Positions 25,856 through 35,552 are shown, counted from the first letter of the stretch. The stretch is DNA of 62,779 nucleotides from an uncultured Verrucomicrobiales bacterium (GCA_949373085.1 CASICJ010000019.1:1-62779); one strand, 5' to 3'. Notes: generated by a model from the letters alone, not told the origin. Made by a program: numbers and translations.

Positions 25856-25993
25856 GAACGGGAATCATCTCCGGTTTTCATTTGGAGTACACTGCTTTCC
25901 GCCTAAAAATTAGGGGAATGTTGGCTCCTATTTTAGATGGACCTAATCATCTCTCGCTGACGAAGAAGCGCGTAAGGTTAATGAATCAAAATA

Positions 25994-26782
25994 TCAGAAG
26001 AGTCCGATTGCCGATGAGAGAGACAGACAGGTGGGCTCACTTCGGTTAATGAGGTTTTTTCCGATGTCCGACGCCGGAAAGCTTGCGATCAGAGTTGTTA
26101 CACCAGCTGACTTAGTATCTGAAACATGAATCCTCCCTGAGAGACTTTTCCCACCCCAGGGCTCATGATATGTGATCTTGAAGGACTTCTTTTCTTTGGG
26201 GAGTTTTTCAGGAAGACCGGTGAGGACGATGAAGTGAGCCTTTACGGTTAGCCAATTTTTGGTGCTCGATCCTTCTGGAGTTCGCCATGCTATACGCCGT
26301 ATTCTAAGAATAGGGGGAAGTCCTTTTTTAAGGGATTTTGAGAGCTTGTCATGCACCCTAGCCAGAAGCGCGGCCTCTTTTTCCCGCGAATTCTTGAAGA
26401 AGATCTCCTGCTTTACAGAGCTCATCCACCTCTCACTGCAGAGCTCGTTGGCCATTGCTACGAGATCCGGACTTGCGATTCCGTAGTGCCCATTCCACCT
26501 CGATTTTTTTGGGTCAAGGGAGGAAGGACGCCTGGCGTAGTCATGAATTATTTTCCGGATTTTTTCCGAATCCGAATTGCCTTCGATTTTGGAGATTGAA
26601 GCGCGCCACTTTTCGCTGCCGGCACGAAAAGCACTTAATAGACAGGTAGGGCCGCAAGCATTTCCATCGACGAGGAGCTGGTTCGCAGGCAAAGCGCTGG
26701 CAAAGGGAGCGGAAATCCATCCCGGGGTAGCGGAGGCTACGAGGGATGAGATGAAAAACATCAAATATTTATTAGCGATCAT
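25994..26782 (-). CDS. Exported C39-like (papain-fold) cysteine peptidase-like protein
   Basis: I assign this 262-residue protein to the C39/papain-like group with moderate confidence. The likely nucleophile region is GNACGPTCLLSAFRAG, a histidine follows in VKAHFIVLTGLP, and YHEPWGGKSLSG takes the place of the usual DPxxG segment. The ATG at 26782 gives a signal peptide (MIANKYLMFFISSLVASA) and overlaps the upstream subtilase by 11 bases; a longer start at 26845 would begin inside it. The protein could be an active exported peptidase or an inactive relative. Confidence 0.65.
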   Translation of the reverse strand: MIANKYLMFFISSLVASATPGWISAPFASALPANQLLVDGNACGPTCLLSAFRAGSEKWRASISKIEGNSDSEKIRKIIHDYARRPSSLDPKKSRWNGHYGIASPDLVAMANELCSERWMSSVKQEIFFKNSREKEAALLARVHDKLSKSLKKGLPPILRIRRIAWRTPEGSSTKNWLTVKAHFIVLTGLPEKLPKEKKSFKITYHEPWGGKSLSGRIHVSDTKSAGVTTLIASFPASDIGKNLINRSEPTCLSLSSAIGLF

Positions 26783-28382
26783 CCGTGGGAATCGTAACGA
26801 TTTCCTTCCTCTGGTCATTTCCAGGTTTCGCATCGCTTTGTCCATTTGGCAGATTGATGTGTGCGGAGACCTCCAGTTGCGAATCAGCCCTGAGTTGGTT
26901 TAGGCCCGATGGAATGATGACCACACTGCGCTCGTTCGGGCTTAGCTTTTGAATCGTATAGGGGAAGTAGTCGCTTCCAATCTGAATATCGACCGTGGAT
27001 TGGAAGACCGTTTCTGTGCCGCGATTCTCTACGCTGACTTGAAGTCCGGAGGCAGAGCTATCAGCACTTGGGAGAAGGTAGGTTTGTGAGGCGACTGCGA
27101 CGTCTACAATCCCACTAGTGTTCCTGTTGATGGCGCGACCTACGTCAACGATTCCGATCCCAAAATGATTATCGGATCCCGGAAGGCCGGCTTCATTGCT
27201 ATGGCTTTGGAGGATTAAAACGGCTTGTTGTGGACTGATCGATTGCTGGCTCTCGGACATGATAGCGGCAACAGCACCAACTGGGAATGCTACCGCTCCA
27301 GACGTTCCGGTAAAAGATGTGACGTTGTCTCCTGGAAAGGCGGCCTGGACTTCAAGGCCGGGAGCCGTGAAAGCCAGGTTTTCATCAGTATTTGAGAAGT
27401 TCAGGTGGGTTCCGTTGGCATCAATGGCACCAACAGAATAGACATCAGGATCGGCCGCTGGATAAGATGCTTGTTGTGTTCCATCATTTCCTGAAGAGGC
27501 AAAAATAACGGCGCCTTGTTCAATGGCGTAATCGACAGCCTGGCGAACCAGGGTGCTGTCGCTTGAGGAGCCCATTGAAATGTTAATGAGCTGGGCTCCG
27601 GCATCTGCTGCAGCAGTGATTCCTTGGGCGAGTAAGAAAGAACTCGAAACGCCAGTTTCGTCAGCGACTCGGACAGAAATGAGTTCAGCCTGGGGTGCAA
27701 CCCCCCGCATATTGGGATGCTGTCCTGCTATTAGGGAGGCGACCGACGTCCCGTGACTGTTTGGACTTCCTCCCTCGTCTAGTTCAATGAGATTGATGTG
27801 CTGAATATTATCACTCAGAGCGAGATGAGGCTCTATTCCCGTATCAATGACTGCAATTTTGATATCTCTGCCCCATTCCGAATTATCCTTGCTGATACCA
27901 AGGAAATCTAGAGCGCCATTTCCAAATCCAACCACTCCTTCCTGTGGCTCAACTTCGCGAAGTTCAGGAATGAGGACAGGGTAATTAAATTCGACATCTT
28001 CGGCTTCTAGTTCCAAAGCATCAAAATCGGTCGATGAATCAAAACCGATCCGAACAGCGCGTAATGAATCGATTGATCCCATATTGCGAACTCTGCTGGC
28101 TGCGAGTTTTTTGAGGAAATCGCGGTAGGCCTCCTCGCTCGAAAAAGCTACGACTCTTTCGTATGGGATTGCGTTGGGGTCGAATTCGGAATTTCGACCG
28201 GAATTACCGCCGTTCTTCTGTCGATCACTGGCGGGATTTGAGGGGACGTATTCTAATGGCTCCTTAACTAGATTCTTAGCGCCCTTGGACTCCTTGGGCT
28301 GGCCCTGTGTTTGAAACAGGAGCCAGCTAGCAAGCAGTCCGATAATCAGGGTGAGGGTAGCGATGATGAAACGAGGTGACAT
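26772..28382 (-). CDS. Exported subtilisin-like serine protease (S8 family)
   Basis: A 536-residue protein with a membrane-spanning or signal segment (ATLTLIIGLLASWLL) after the ATG at 28382. The peptidase S8 triad is present: Asp in AVIDTGIEPH, His in NSHGTSVASLIAG and Ser in GTSGAVAFPVGAV, plus the oxyanion asparagine in ASSGNDGTQ. The region before (about 60-160) may be an inhibitor-like prodomain. The C-terminal part (about 430-536) looks like a CARDB-type beta domain. It overlaps the C39-like gene, so both are probably made together. Confidence 0.9.
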   Translation of the reverse strand: MSPRFIIATLTLIIGLLASWLLFQTQGQPKESKGAKNLVKEPLEYVPSNPASDRQKNGGNSGRNSEFDPNAIPYERVVAFSSEEAYRDFLKKLAASRVRNMGSIDSLRAVRIGFDSSTDFDALELEAEDVEFNYPVLIPELREVEPQEGVVGFGNGALDFLGISKDNSEWGRDIKIAVIDTGIEPHLALSDNIQHINLIELDEGGSPNSHGTSVASLIAGQHPNMRGVAPQAELISVRVADETGVSSSFLLAQGITAAADAGAQLINISMGSSSDSTLVRQAVDYAIEQGAVIFASSGNDGTQQASYPAADPDVYSVGAIDANGTHLNFSNTDENLAFTAPGLEVQAAFPGDNVTSFTGTSGAVAFPVGAVAAIMSESQQSISPQQAVLILQSHSNEAGLPGSDNHFGIGIVDVGRAINRNTSGIVDVAVASQTYLLPSADSSASGLQVSVENRGTETVFQSTVDIQIGSDYFPYTIQKLSPNERSVVIIPSGLNQLRADSQLEVSAHINLPNGQSDAKPGNDQRKEIVTIPTDDR

Positions 28383-28685
28383 CTGAAGGGAAACTAGTTC
28401 ATGAAACCCTATTCGGCGAGGAAAGTTGCCCAAGAACGGTTAACTTTCGTCTTTTAGTTAGAAATTTCAGGATCATCCCACCCTCCTTCAGTTTGGTGAA
28501 AAAACTGGCTGAGGATTCAACTAATCGTTAAAGTGTGACGAGATAGGTGATGCGGTCCAAAGGATTGGGTAGACCTCGTTCGGAGTCATGAAAAAAGACC
28601 TTCAAAAAGAGCGCCTCATTTTCTGGAAACGGCAATGTCCGAAATGATAGGGGCCTGAGGCGCGTCTCCAGAAACTCGCTCCCTT

Positions 28686-30923
28686 TTAGAACGCGCCGTT
28701 GAGCTTTCGACCAATCCAGAAAAGCGAGAGGAGTGTGATCAGAATTAAAGGCGCAAGCCAATGAGCCCAGAGCTTGATAGAAGTGACTAATGGTTGGGGC
28801 TCTGGAAGGGCATTAATTTCCTTCACTAATTCATCGAGTTTTTCGGCCGTTACCATGCGTCCCCTAGATATTTTAGACATTTCCTGGAGAACTTCAAAGC
28901 GAGCTGGTCGTCCTGTTTTCTCGATGGAATCGGTTTGAGAAATGATTTTAGCTTTGATTGCTGCAGCTGGTTCTTCGGGGATGAATGCGTTAAGATTCCA
29001 TTCACCTGGTTGGGAGATTTTGAAGCGTCCAGAGAAGCTTCCCCAAGCCCCTTCTTCTTTCACAAGTTCGATTCGTTTAATCTGGCCGTTGGGAGCTGTG
29101 AGATCGATTTGTAGAACCCCATTATTGAGTGGCGCACCATTAGAATCAAAAGCATTGGCCGAGAGGGAGACAAAATCTCCAGGTTTCGGTCGCTCGGGAG
29201 TGTAGAAAAGTCGCATCCGTTCTCCTGCGGCCATATTACGTTGGTAGGACATCCAACGAGCAACCTGTCCCCAGAAGCGATAATGATAGAGATCCTCAAC
29301 ACCTCGGCGCCAACGCCACGCGGAATCAATGGCCATGTAGAGAACCTTTCCAGAACCAGCTCTCGAGGTGACGATGATCGGAAGTCGGCCATAGGCATTT
29401 CTTCGGGCCTCATTTTCGGCAAGAATTGTGGAGCCTGCTTTCGCTCGAACTACTGGGGCTTGCCAGTAGAAGCCAGGAAGATTCCGCCAGATTGTTTCAT
29501 TTTGTGCCTCACTTTCTCCAAGCATTGTTAGAAGTGATTCTTCCCCTTCGGGAGTAAGTCGCATTGTTGTTTCGATGGATTCCGAGAGGCCCTCTTTTTT
29601 ATCTTGATCAAGGATGACAGGGATTAGGTCGCCAAGATTTGATTCGGAGAGCGTGAACTGGTTTCCTCTGGCGCCGGGGATGAAGACAACACCGCTGGCC
29701 TGGCTCTTGACGAGACCTTCAATCAGATTGGCTTGTTCAATTGTGAGTTGACCTTCTCCAACTCCAACATCGCCGATGAAAACAACATCATATTTTTGAA
29801 GATCTTCGAGTTTTTCGGGGAATTCTTGGATGTAATCGGGACCATCGCCCCTACCTAGGTCTGGATGGAGAAGGAGGCAATCTACGGTCACTCCGGGATC
29901 TCGCGAAAGTGCATTTCTAATGAACCGATATTCCCAACGAGGTAGGGTTTCGATTACGAGAACTCGGATTGATTCAGGCTTGCCACTGATGACAAAGTCA
30001 CGCGAATTATTATTTTGGATTAGCTCTCCGTTGGCTACTGGAAGAGAAATGGAGAGGGTCGAGGCGCCCTCCTTTTCGACCCGCCAGAGCAGTGAATCAT
30101 AGTGGGTGCTGTTGGCGCGGATGGTAATATCTTTATAGCGTTCTGCTCCGGTGTCGCTTTTGATGCGGATCTGGGTGCGAACATCACGAGCAAGCGATGA
30201 TTCAATAGTGAAAGGGATTTGGGCATTCTCACCGATGATACCATAAGTCGGAGCGTTAACCGAGGTGAGTTCCAAGTCAGGGACTCTCTTATTGTTTCCC
30301 GTCGCGAGGGTATAAATCGGAACGCCCTTGAGGCGGAATTGTTGGGAAACACCGACGGGGGAGGTTCCGAGGTTCCAATCGCCATCACCCAAGAAAATAG
30401 TAGCTCTCAGATTTTGTCCATTAGCCAAAGAATTACCCAAAGCTTCGTTAATGTCTGTACCACTCATCGCTAACTCGATGACATCGGCATCAGTTGAGGG
30501 TGCACCAAAAGATGCTGTGGTGACACGGTTTTTACCGTCTGCTTCAAAGGTCTCCCAAAACTTAGAGTCAACGAGGCGTTTAACCAATTCGCGACGGGTT
30601 AAAATTGTTTCAGATCCTGCCATTGACTCAGGCCGCCTAGCGTCTTCGGTCTCCATTGAGATTGATTCATCCCAGACGATAGCGATCTCTGGCTGGAGGT
30701 CCGATTCCTGAACCGTGCGCCATTCGGGTCCAAGTAACATAGAGCAAGTAAAGATGACGCATAGAAGTCGAAGGCCCTCAAGAGAGCCAGTGCGATTGGG
30801 ACGGGTGGATCGATTTGTCGCTATGACTCCCAGAGTAATCGTCGCAATAAGGATGATCACCACTAAGACGATCAACCAGGTTTGTGCCTGAAAGTGGAGT
30901 GGGCCGAGATTAAAATGATTCAC
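28686..30923 (-). CDS. Von Willebrand A-like membrane protein with a glutamine-amidotransferase-like domain
   Basis: A 745-residue protein with two N-terminal membrane helices (about 16-36 and 52-66) and one near the C-terminus (about 720-738). A von Willebrand-like segment has DESIS, a plausible MIDAS motif, and FLGDGDWNLGTSP. The region about 335-560, containing IRVLVIETLPRWEYRFIRNAL and YDVVFIGDVGVGEGQL, resembles the glutamine-amidotransferase-like fold of such proteins. It overlaps the BatA-like gene by ATGA and is the last gene of the MoxR operon. The 252 bases after it hold no clear gene. Confidence 0.8.
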   Translation of the reverse strand: MNHFNLGPLHFQAQTWLIVLVVIILIATITLGVIATNRSTRPNRTGSLEGLRLLCVIFTCSMLLGPEWRTVQESDLQPEIAIVWDESISMETEDARRPESMAGSETILTRRELVKRLVDSKFWETFEADGKNRVTTASFGAPSTDADVIELAMSGTDINEALGNSLANGQNLRATIFLGDGDWNLGTSPVGVSQQFRLKGVPIYTLATGNNKRVPDLELTSVNAPTYGIIGENAQIPFTIESSLARDVRTQIRIKSDTGAERYKDITIRANSTHYDSLLWRVEKEGASTLSISLPVANGELIQNNNSRDFVISGKPESIRVLVIETLPRWEYRFIRNALSRDPGVTVDCLLLHPDLGRGDGPDYIQEFPEKLEDLQKYDVVFIGDVGVGEGQLTIEQANLIEGLVKSQASGVVFIPGARGNQFTLSESNLGDLIPVILDQDKKEGLSESIETTMRLTPEGEESLLTMLGESEAQNETIWRNLPGFYWQAPVVRAKAGSTILAENEARRNAYGRLPIIVTSRAGSGKVLYMAIDSAWRWRRGVEDLYHYRFWGQVARWMSYQRNMAAGERMRLFYTPERPKPGDFVSLSANAFDSNGAPLNNGVLQIDLTAPNGQIKRIELVKEEGAWGSFSGRFKISQPGEWNLNAFIPEEPAAAIKAKIISQTDSIEKTGRPARFEVLQEMSKISRGRMVTAEKLDELVKEINALPEPQPLVTSIKLWAHWLAPLILITLLSLFWIGRKLNGAF

Positions 30924-32917
30924 GAGGCGGGAGACGTTTTTGAGGTGCCGAGAGCGGGCGGTCCGCTTAACTTGGGTTGCAGACAGAGGATTGCCTCAGC
31001 AAGTAGGAAGAAGAGAACAGCGATGAGGAAAGCCCACCAAACCGGAGAGACGAGATTATCGTCATCGCTCGTGCTTTCAAAGAGCGAGTAAGAGGTTCCT
31101 TCCAGGAGGGTATCGAGCGCTTCTCCGTTAACGCGGAGAGGTGAGTTTTCCGCGGCGGGCCTGTTAACTGCAATCACCCTTTCACCAAGGCGATAGACTC
31201 CAGCACGATACGATCCAAGAGCAGGTTCATGGCCCTCAAAAGCATCAAGGCGGTCGCGAACTTCATCACCACGGAGCTTAGCTCTTTCACTCCCAGCAAT
31301 CGCGCGATAACCGGCGTAAAGTCGGTCGGTGCCCTTTTCAAGGAGACGCTGAACAGCTACGAGGTGGAGAGCGACAAACTCGAGATTAGACCAACGATCA
31401 TCGGGAAGCGTATTGATGAAGATAGCGGTCCCGAGACCTTCTAGTTGGCGGTAAAGAAGAGGAGATCCGTCGTCCCATTCTGCAAGTGAGGTCCCATCAC
31501 CCTTAATGCTGCAGCGCTTGACCCCGCGGACTTGATCAATTGGCATTTTTTGATCAGTTAGGCTATTTCGCCAAGGACCGTCATCCATGATCCATGATCC
31601 GTTAATAAAATATTCGTCGGCCGGAGCATCTTCAATGAAGCCCCAGGATGTCCCGAAAATGATATTCTTGGATTGTTTTTCTGGGGGGAAGAAAATGACG
31701 GAGCCTCCAGACGCTACAAATTCTTGAAGTTGGGCGGCAACAGCACCGGTTGGGATCTGAGCTTGCCAGACAATGAGTGAGGCGGTCTCCCAGTCAATTT
31801 TAGTCGTTTGGGTTAGGGCGATAATTTCAGACCGATAGCGGTCAAAGCCATCGGGTGCTGCTGCTTTGCGGAGGTAGTTGGCTGTCTTACCTGAAGGTTT
31901 TTCTGAAACGATCCAAGATTTGACAGGCTCTTTACCCCCAAATGCGAAAAAAACACTATTGTCGCGCGGATTGTTGTCCGAAGGGATTCCAACCCACCCG
32001 CGGCCATCAATATCGGCTGCGCCAAGCGGGAGACGTTTTTGAAAACGAAGCTCTTGCCCATTCATCGTGACGCGCTCGGCTGAGCGAGCACCCTTGAGCG
32101 AGTAAGTGATTGGGATCGTAGAGGTTCCATCGCCTTTGCTGCGTGTTAATTTGAGATCTAGGAAAAGGTTGTCGTCCACGCGGCGAGAAGAGACGAGCTC
32201 GATTGCTATGTTTTGCGTAAGTTCGCTGCCTGATGAAAGAATCCTAAGCTTTGTTTCGCCTGGAAGGCTTTCGAGTCCGGCACGAACCGCGTTCCATCTT
32301 GAATCAGTTGGCCGCCAGTCCCCCCGCTGCATGTCGGAAGCAAGCCAAATTTCGGTCTGTCCTGGATTAGTTTCGTCAATGTAATCAATCGCTTTAGTCA
32401 ATAAAGTCGGAATGTCAGCCTGAGTATCGGTAGCAAAAGTGGTCGAAAGTTCTGAGAGAGCATCGGGTGAGGGGACTTCTTGAATATCTCCACTCGCACT
32501 ATCGATAAGAATTAGACGGGGAGAGCCCATTTTTTCGACGGCTTCCGAGACCCGCGTAATCACGGCCTGTCGGTAAGAGGGAGCTCCGCTCTTCGCTTTA
32601 GTCTCCATGCTTGCAGAGCGATCAAGAACAAGAATTACGGTTCCGACTGATCCACTTCCTGATCCGAGAAATCCTCCCAAGAGAGGCCGGGCTACCGCAA
32701 AAATGAGGGCTGTAATTGCCAAAGTTCGACAAATAAGAATGAGGATATGTTTAAGCTTCTTTTTTCCACGTGATTCACGGGAAGCTTTCAGGAGAAAGCT
32801 TGTGGCCGCCCAATCGACGATGCGAAAGCGCCGTCTGTTGAGCAGATGGATGATCACTGGGATTGAGGCTGCGAACAGCCCCCAAAGGATCGGTTGTGAA
32901 AGAAAGCTTAGGCTCAA
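30920..32917 (-). CDS. BatA-domain/von Willebrand A membrane protein
   Basis: A 665-residue protein opening with the BatA N-terminal domain (LSQPILWGLFAASIPVIIHLLNRRR), a second helix near 60-78 and a VWA segment VILVLDRSASMETKAKSG with the MIDAS sequence DRSAS. A further helix lies near 628-646. It is encoded ten bases after the DUF58 gene. In other bacteria such modules act with MoxR ATPases in chaperone-like or metal-cofactor insertion functions; the target here is unknown. Confidence 0.85.
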   Translation of the reverse strand: MSLSFLSQPILWGLFAASIPVIIHLLNRRRFRIVDWAATSFLLKASRESRGKKKLKHILILICRTLAITALIFAVARPLLGGFLGSGSGSVGTVILVLDRSASMETKAKSGAPSYRQAVITRVSEAVEKMGSPRLILIDSASGDIQEVPSPDALSELSTTFATDTQADIPTLLTKAIDYIDETNPGQTEIWLASDMQRGDWRPTDSRWNAVRAGLESLPGETKLRILSSGSELTQNIAIELVSSRRVDDNLFLDLKLTRSKGDGTSTIPITYSLKGARSAERVTMNGQELRFQKRLPLGAADIDGRGWVGIPSDNNPRDNSVFFAFGGKEPVKSWIVSEKPSGKTANYLRKAAAPDGFDRYRSEIIALTQTTKIDWETASLIVWQAQIPTGAVAAQLQEFVASGGSVIFFPPEKQSKNIIFGTSWGFIEDAPADEYFINGSWIMDDGPWRNSLTDQKMPIDQVRGVKRCSIKGDGTSLAEWDDGSPLLYRQLEGLGTAIFINTLPDDRWSNLEFVALHLVAVQRLLEKGTDRLYAGYRAIAGSERAKLRGDEVRDRLDAFEGHEPALGSYRAGVYRLGERVIAVNRPAAENSPLRVNGEALDTLLEGTSYSLFESTSDDDNLVSPVWWAFLIAVLFFLLAEAILCLQPKLSGPPALGTSKTSPAS

Positions 32918-32926
32918 GACTTGGTT

Positions 32927-33820
32927 CTAGCGTTTGGAATGAAGACGAGTCGTGATGAAGTTGGAGACAATTTCCTCGTAGTTGGCACTCGTCTGGAAGA
33001 GGTGATAATCAGCGTAAACGTCGTGGCACTTACTTTCGACCTTATTTAGGAATTGGTTTAAAGCGGCATGGTATTCGTCGGCGATAAGATTGGGCTCTGC
33101 GATGACAGTGGTGCTGTCCTCAAGGTCAACAAAGCGGTGCGGACGCTCAAAATGGAATTCGACCTCTTGGGGGTCGAGGAGATGGAAGACCGCGATGTCG
33201 TGTTTCCTAAATCGAAGGTGCTGAAGGGCATCGCCAAGTGCCTCGGTATCGGCAAAAAGGTCTGAAAGGATTATCACAAGTGCGCGCTGTTGAATTTTTT
33301 CCGCGATCTGATGAAGGGCATCGACAAGACCAGTGTCGCCGGTGGGCTCGAGTTTTTGGAGGGAATCAAAAATTGTCTGAAGCTGGGCAGCGCGACGACT
33401 GGGCGGAATTTCAAGGTGGATCTTCTCGTTACAGCAGCTCAATCCGGCCGAATCGCCTTGATTGACGATGAGATAGGAAAGGGCAGCTGCAATTTTTCGG
33501 GCGAAGTCGATTTTAGTGGTGTGATCACCGGATGAGAAATTCATTGATCCTGATGAATCGACTACGAAATAGGCACGCAGATTTGTATCAGCTTCGAATT
33601 CCTTGATATAATAACGATCAGATCGGGCATACGCCTTCCAGTCTAGGCGACGAGTATCATCGCCGGGAACGTATTTTCGGTATTCCGCGAATTCTACGGA
33701 TGATCCTCGGTGGGGCGAGCGGTGCCGTCCAGCGACGTTCCCAATCATAGAGGTCCGGGACTCAAGAGGAATCGCTACAAGACGGGCGAGTAACTCGGTG
33801 TCGAGAAAATCGTATTTCAT
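32927..33820 (-). CDS. DUF58 domain-containing protein
   Basis: A 297-residue soluble protein. The DUF58 core is seen in GSSVEFAEYRKYVPGDDTRRLDWK and AYARSDRYYIKEFE, followed by a von Willebrand-like MIDAS motif DSSGSMNF and IILSDLFADTEAL. It lies 129 bases after the MoxR gene and ten bases before the BatA-like gene. DUF58 proteins are standard partners of MoxR ATPases. Confidence 0.9.
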   Translation of the reverse strand: MKYDFLDTELLARLVAIPLESRTSMIGNVAGRHRSPHRGSSVEFAEYRKYVPGDDTRRLDWKAYARSDRYYIKEFEADTNLRAYFVVDSSGSMNFSSGDHTTKIDFARKIAAALSYLIVNQGDSAGLSCCNEKIHLEIPPSRRAAQLQTIFDSLQKLEPTGDTGLVDALHQIAEKIQQRALVIILSDLFADTEALGDALQHLRFRKHDIAVFHLLDPQEVEFHFERPHRFVDLEDSTTVIAEPNLIADEYHAALNQFLNKVESKCHDVYADYHLFQTSANYEEIVSNFITTRLHSKR

Positions 33821-33949
33821 TTTTTAGGGTGCTTTGAAACGTTAGAAATTTCGATTCGGAATTGATCGGCTAGCTTACCTTGTCAATGAAGGCCGATTGC
33901 TCCGGCCACCTCGGCTAAACAGCAAAAATGACAACATTGGAAAGGCAGC

Positions 33950-35116
33950 CTAAACATCATCTCTCATTTCCTCGACGAGACGGGCGACGATTTTCTTGGA
34001 GGTCATGCCTTGTGATTCAGCAGCGAAGTTGGTCAGGACACGGTGGCTTAACACTGGGCTCGCGACAGCTTCGATATCATCCAAAGAAGCCATATAGGTG
34101 CCACGCAGAGCTGCCCTGGCTTTACATCCGAGAATGAGATATTGGACGGCACGAGGTCCGGCGCCCCAGCCTACGTATTCCTTAATCCAGTCTGGAGCGT
34201 CTGGGCCATCGGGACGGGTTCGACGAACAATCTCGACAGCATAATCATAAATATGATCAGGAACTGGAACACGGCGAACTAGACTCTGGAATTTTAAAAC
34301 CTCTTCCCCGGTGAGCAAAGGATTGAGGGGCTCCTTGTCAATCCCGGTTGTTTCACGGGCGATTCGCTTCTCCTCTTTTGCGGTTGGATATTCAACGTTA
34401 ATAAGAAACATAAAGCGATCGAGTTGTGCCTCTGGAAGGGGATAGGTTCCTTCTTGCTCCACTGGGTTTTGAGTCGCGAGAACAAAGAATGGAGCGTCTA
34501 GGGTGTAAGTCCTACCGAGAACCGTAACGTGGCGCTCCTGCATAGCTTCAAGCATAGCGGACTGGGTTTTGGCGGGCGCCCGGTTGATTTCGTCAGCAAG
34601 GACGATATTGGAAAAGACGGGGCCTTTCACAAATTCGAATTCACGTTTGCCGGTCTGACCATGTTCTTGAATAATGTCAGTCCCTGAAATATCGGTCGGC
34701 ATGAGGTCGGGAGTAAACTGAATTCGATTGAAGCCAAGATGCAAGGTTTCGGCAATCGAGGAAACCAACAAGGTCTTGGCCAGTCCAGGAACACCCATCA
34801 GGAGACCATGGCCACGTGCAAAGAGGCAAATTGCGAGCTCTTCGATAACGGACTCCTGACCAATGATGACTTTTGCAAGTTCGGTTTTTAGTTCCTGATA
34901 CTTCTTCCCAAGTTCATCGACTGAAGCAACATCGTCCGAAGTGAGTGAACTGTTGGACGGATCTTGGGCTGGGGCTAGGTCCTCAGAGATTTTGACAGGC
35001 GTTGGTAGTGTTTCTTCTCCTTTGGGTTCGGGGGACAGATATTGAGGATGGGATCTCAGCAGTGAGAGGTGGGGAAGAAATGGGAGTAACAGTAGGCTCT
35101 TTCGGGGGAATCTCAA
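33950..35116 (-). CDS. MoxR family AAA+ ATPase (frame joins the upstream lysine-rich reading frame)
   Basis: The ATPase of the MoxR/DUF58/BatA operon. It has Walker A GVPGLAKT, Walker B VLADEINRAPAKTQSAML, sensor 1 FVLATQNPVE and EAQLDRFMF. The frame as given starts only at a TTG (35116); its first 27 residues look like out-of-frame translation of the lysine-rich gene's linker. No ATG, GTG or TTG occurs in frame between that TTG and the ATG in LLMGVPGLAKT, which lies at the Walker A itself. The credible N-terminus begins at SPEPKGEETLPTPVKISEDL after a C5 run (35030-35034), which would make this the C-terminal part of a 533-residue H1-like/MoxR protein. Confidence 0.85.
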   Translation of the reverse strand: MRFPRKSLLLLPFLPHLSLLRSHPQYLSPEPKGEETLPTPVKISEDLAPAQDPSNSSLTSDDVASVDELGKKYQELKTELAKVIIGQESVIEELAICLFARGHGLLMGVPGLAKTLLVSSIAETLHLGFNRIQFTPDLMPTDISGTDIIQEHGQTGKREFEFVKGPVFSNIVLADEINRAPAKTQSAMLEAMQERHVTVLGRTYTLDAPFFVLATQNPVEQEGTYPLPEAQLDRFMFLINVEYPTAKEEKRIARETTGIDKEPLNPLLTGEEVLKFQSLVRRVPVPDHIYDYAVEIVRRTRPDGPDAPDWIKEYVGWGAGPRAVQYLILGCKARAALRGTYMASLDDIEAVASPVLSHRVLTNFAAESQGMTSKKIVARLVEEMRDDV

Positions 35117-35552
35117 CGGGAGGAATAATTGGAGGCAAATTTACGATGTAGTGAACCAATTTCCGATTGATCTTACGCTGGGTTGGCGGAGTGGTCGGAA
35201 TAAATTTTTTAGACAACTTTTTTCTAGTAATTGATTTTTTTGGAGAGGCCTTTTTTGCTGCCTTTTTCTTAGGCGAAATTTTAGAGGCGGAGCTTGGAGG
35301 AGTGACCTTTCTGCGGGCAACTTTATGAGCAGGTTTCCAGGTGTCTTTCTTCTTGGTAGCTGCCTTTTTCTTTGATGCTGATTTTTTGGCAGTAACTTTC
35401 TTTTTCGCGACTTTCTTAACCGCAACCTTTCTTGCCGTTGTTTTCTTTACGGCTTTTTTAACGGCCTTTTTCTTTACAGCCGTTTTCTTCGTCGCTGATT
35501 TTTTGATGGTCTTCTTTTTGGCTGAACGCCGTGGTTTTTTGTCGTTCGTCAT
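34983..35552 (-). CDS. Histone-H1-like lysine-rich protein (probable N-terminal part of the MoxR fusion)
   Basis: As given, a 189-residue basic protein begins with an ATG and has AAKKK/KKxAxKK repeats (about 1-65) and more Lys-rich segments to about 125, like the C-terminal domain of eukaryotic H1 and Hc1-type bacterial proteins. Residues 127-170 form a Pro-rich linker (PPIIPPVEIPPKEPTVTPIS). The last 17 residues after the C5 run (RTQRRRNTTNACQNL) do not resemble the linker and the frame stops. Removing one C continues as a Pro/Glu linker into the MoxR ATPase. The basic region probably binds nucleic acid or an acidic partner. Confidence 0.65.
   Translation of the reverse strand: MTNDKKPRRSAKKKTIKKSATKKTAVKKKAVKKAVKKTTARKVAVKKVAKKKVTAKKSASKKKAATKKKDTWKPAHKVARRKVTPPSSASKISPKKKAAKKASPKKSITRKKLSKKFIPTTPPTQRKINRKLVHYIVNLPPIIPPVEIPPKEPTVTPISSPPLTAEIPSSISVPRTQRRRNTTNACQNL
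35030..35034 (-). other. C5 run where a one-base shift joins the H1-like frame to MoxR
   Basis: The minus-strand order is GTC CCC CGA ACC in the H1-like frame. Dropping one C gives GTC CCC GAA CCC, which continues the proline-rich linker into MoxR. It could be a sequencing error, a real mutation, or a programmed +1 shift on CCC-C before the slow codon CGA. Confidence 0.7.

Noticed and set aside
28528..28761. A 77-residue minus-strand frame overlapping the end of the VWA-like gene, with a protein-like tail (LRPLSFRTLPFPENEALFLKVF)
   Set aside because: It starts within another gene, has no recognisable domain or Shine-Dalgarno sequence; possible small gene or remnant, not supported enough to call.
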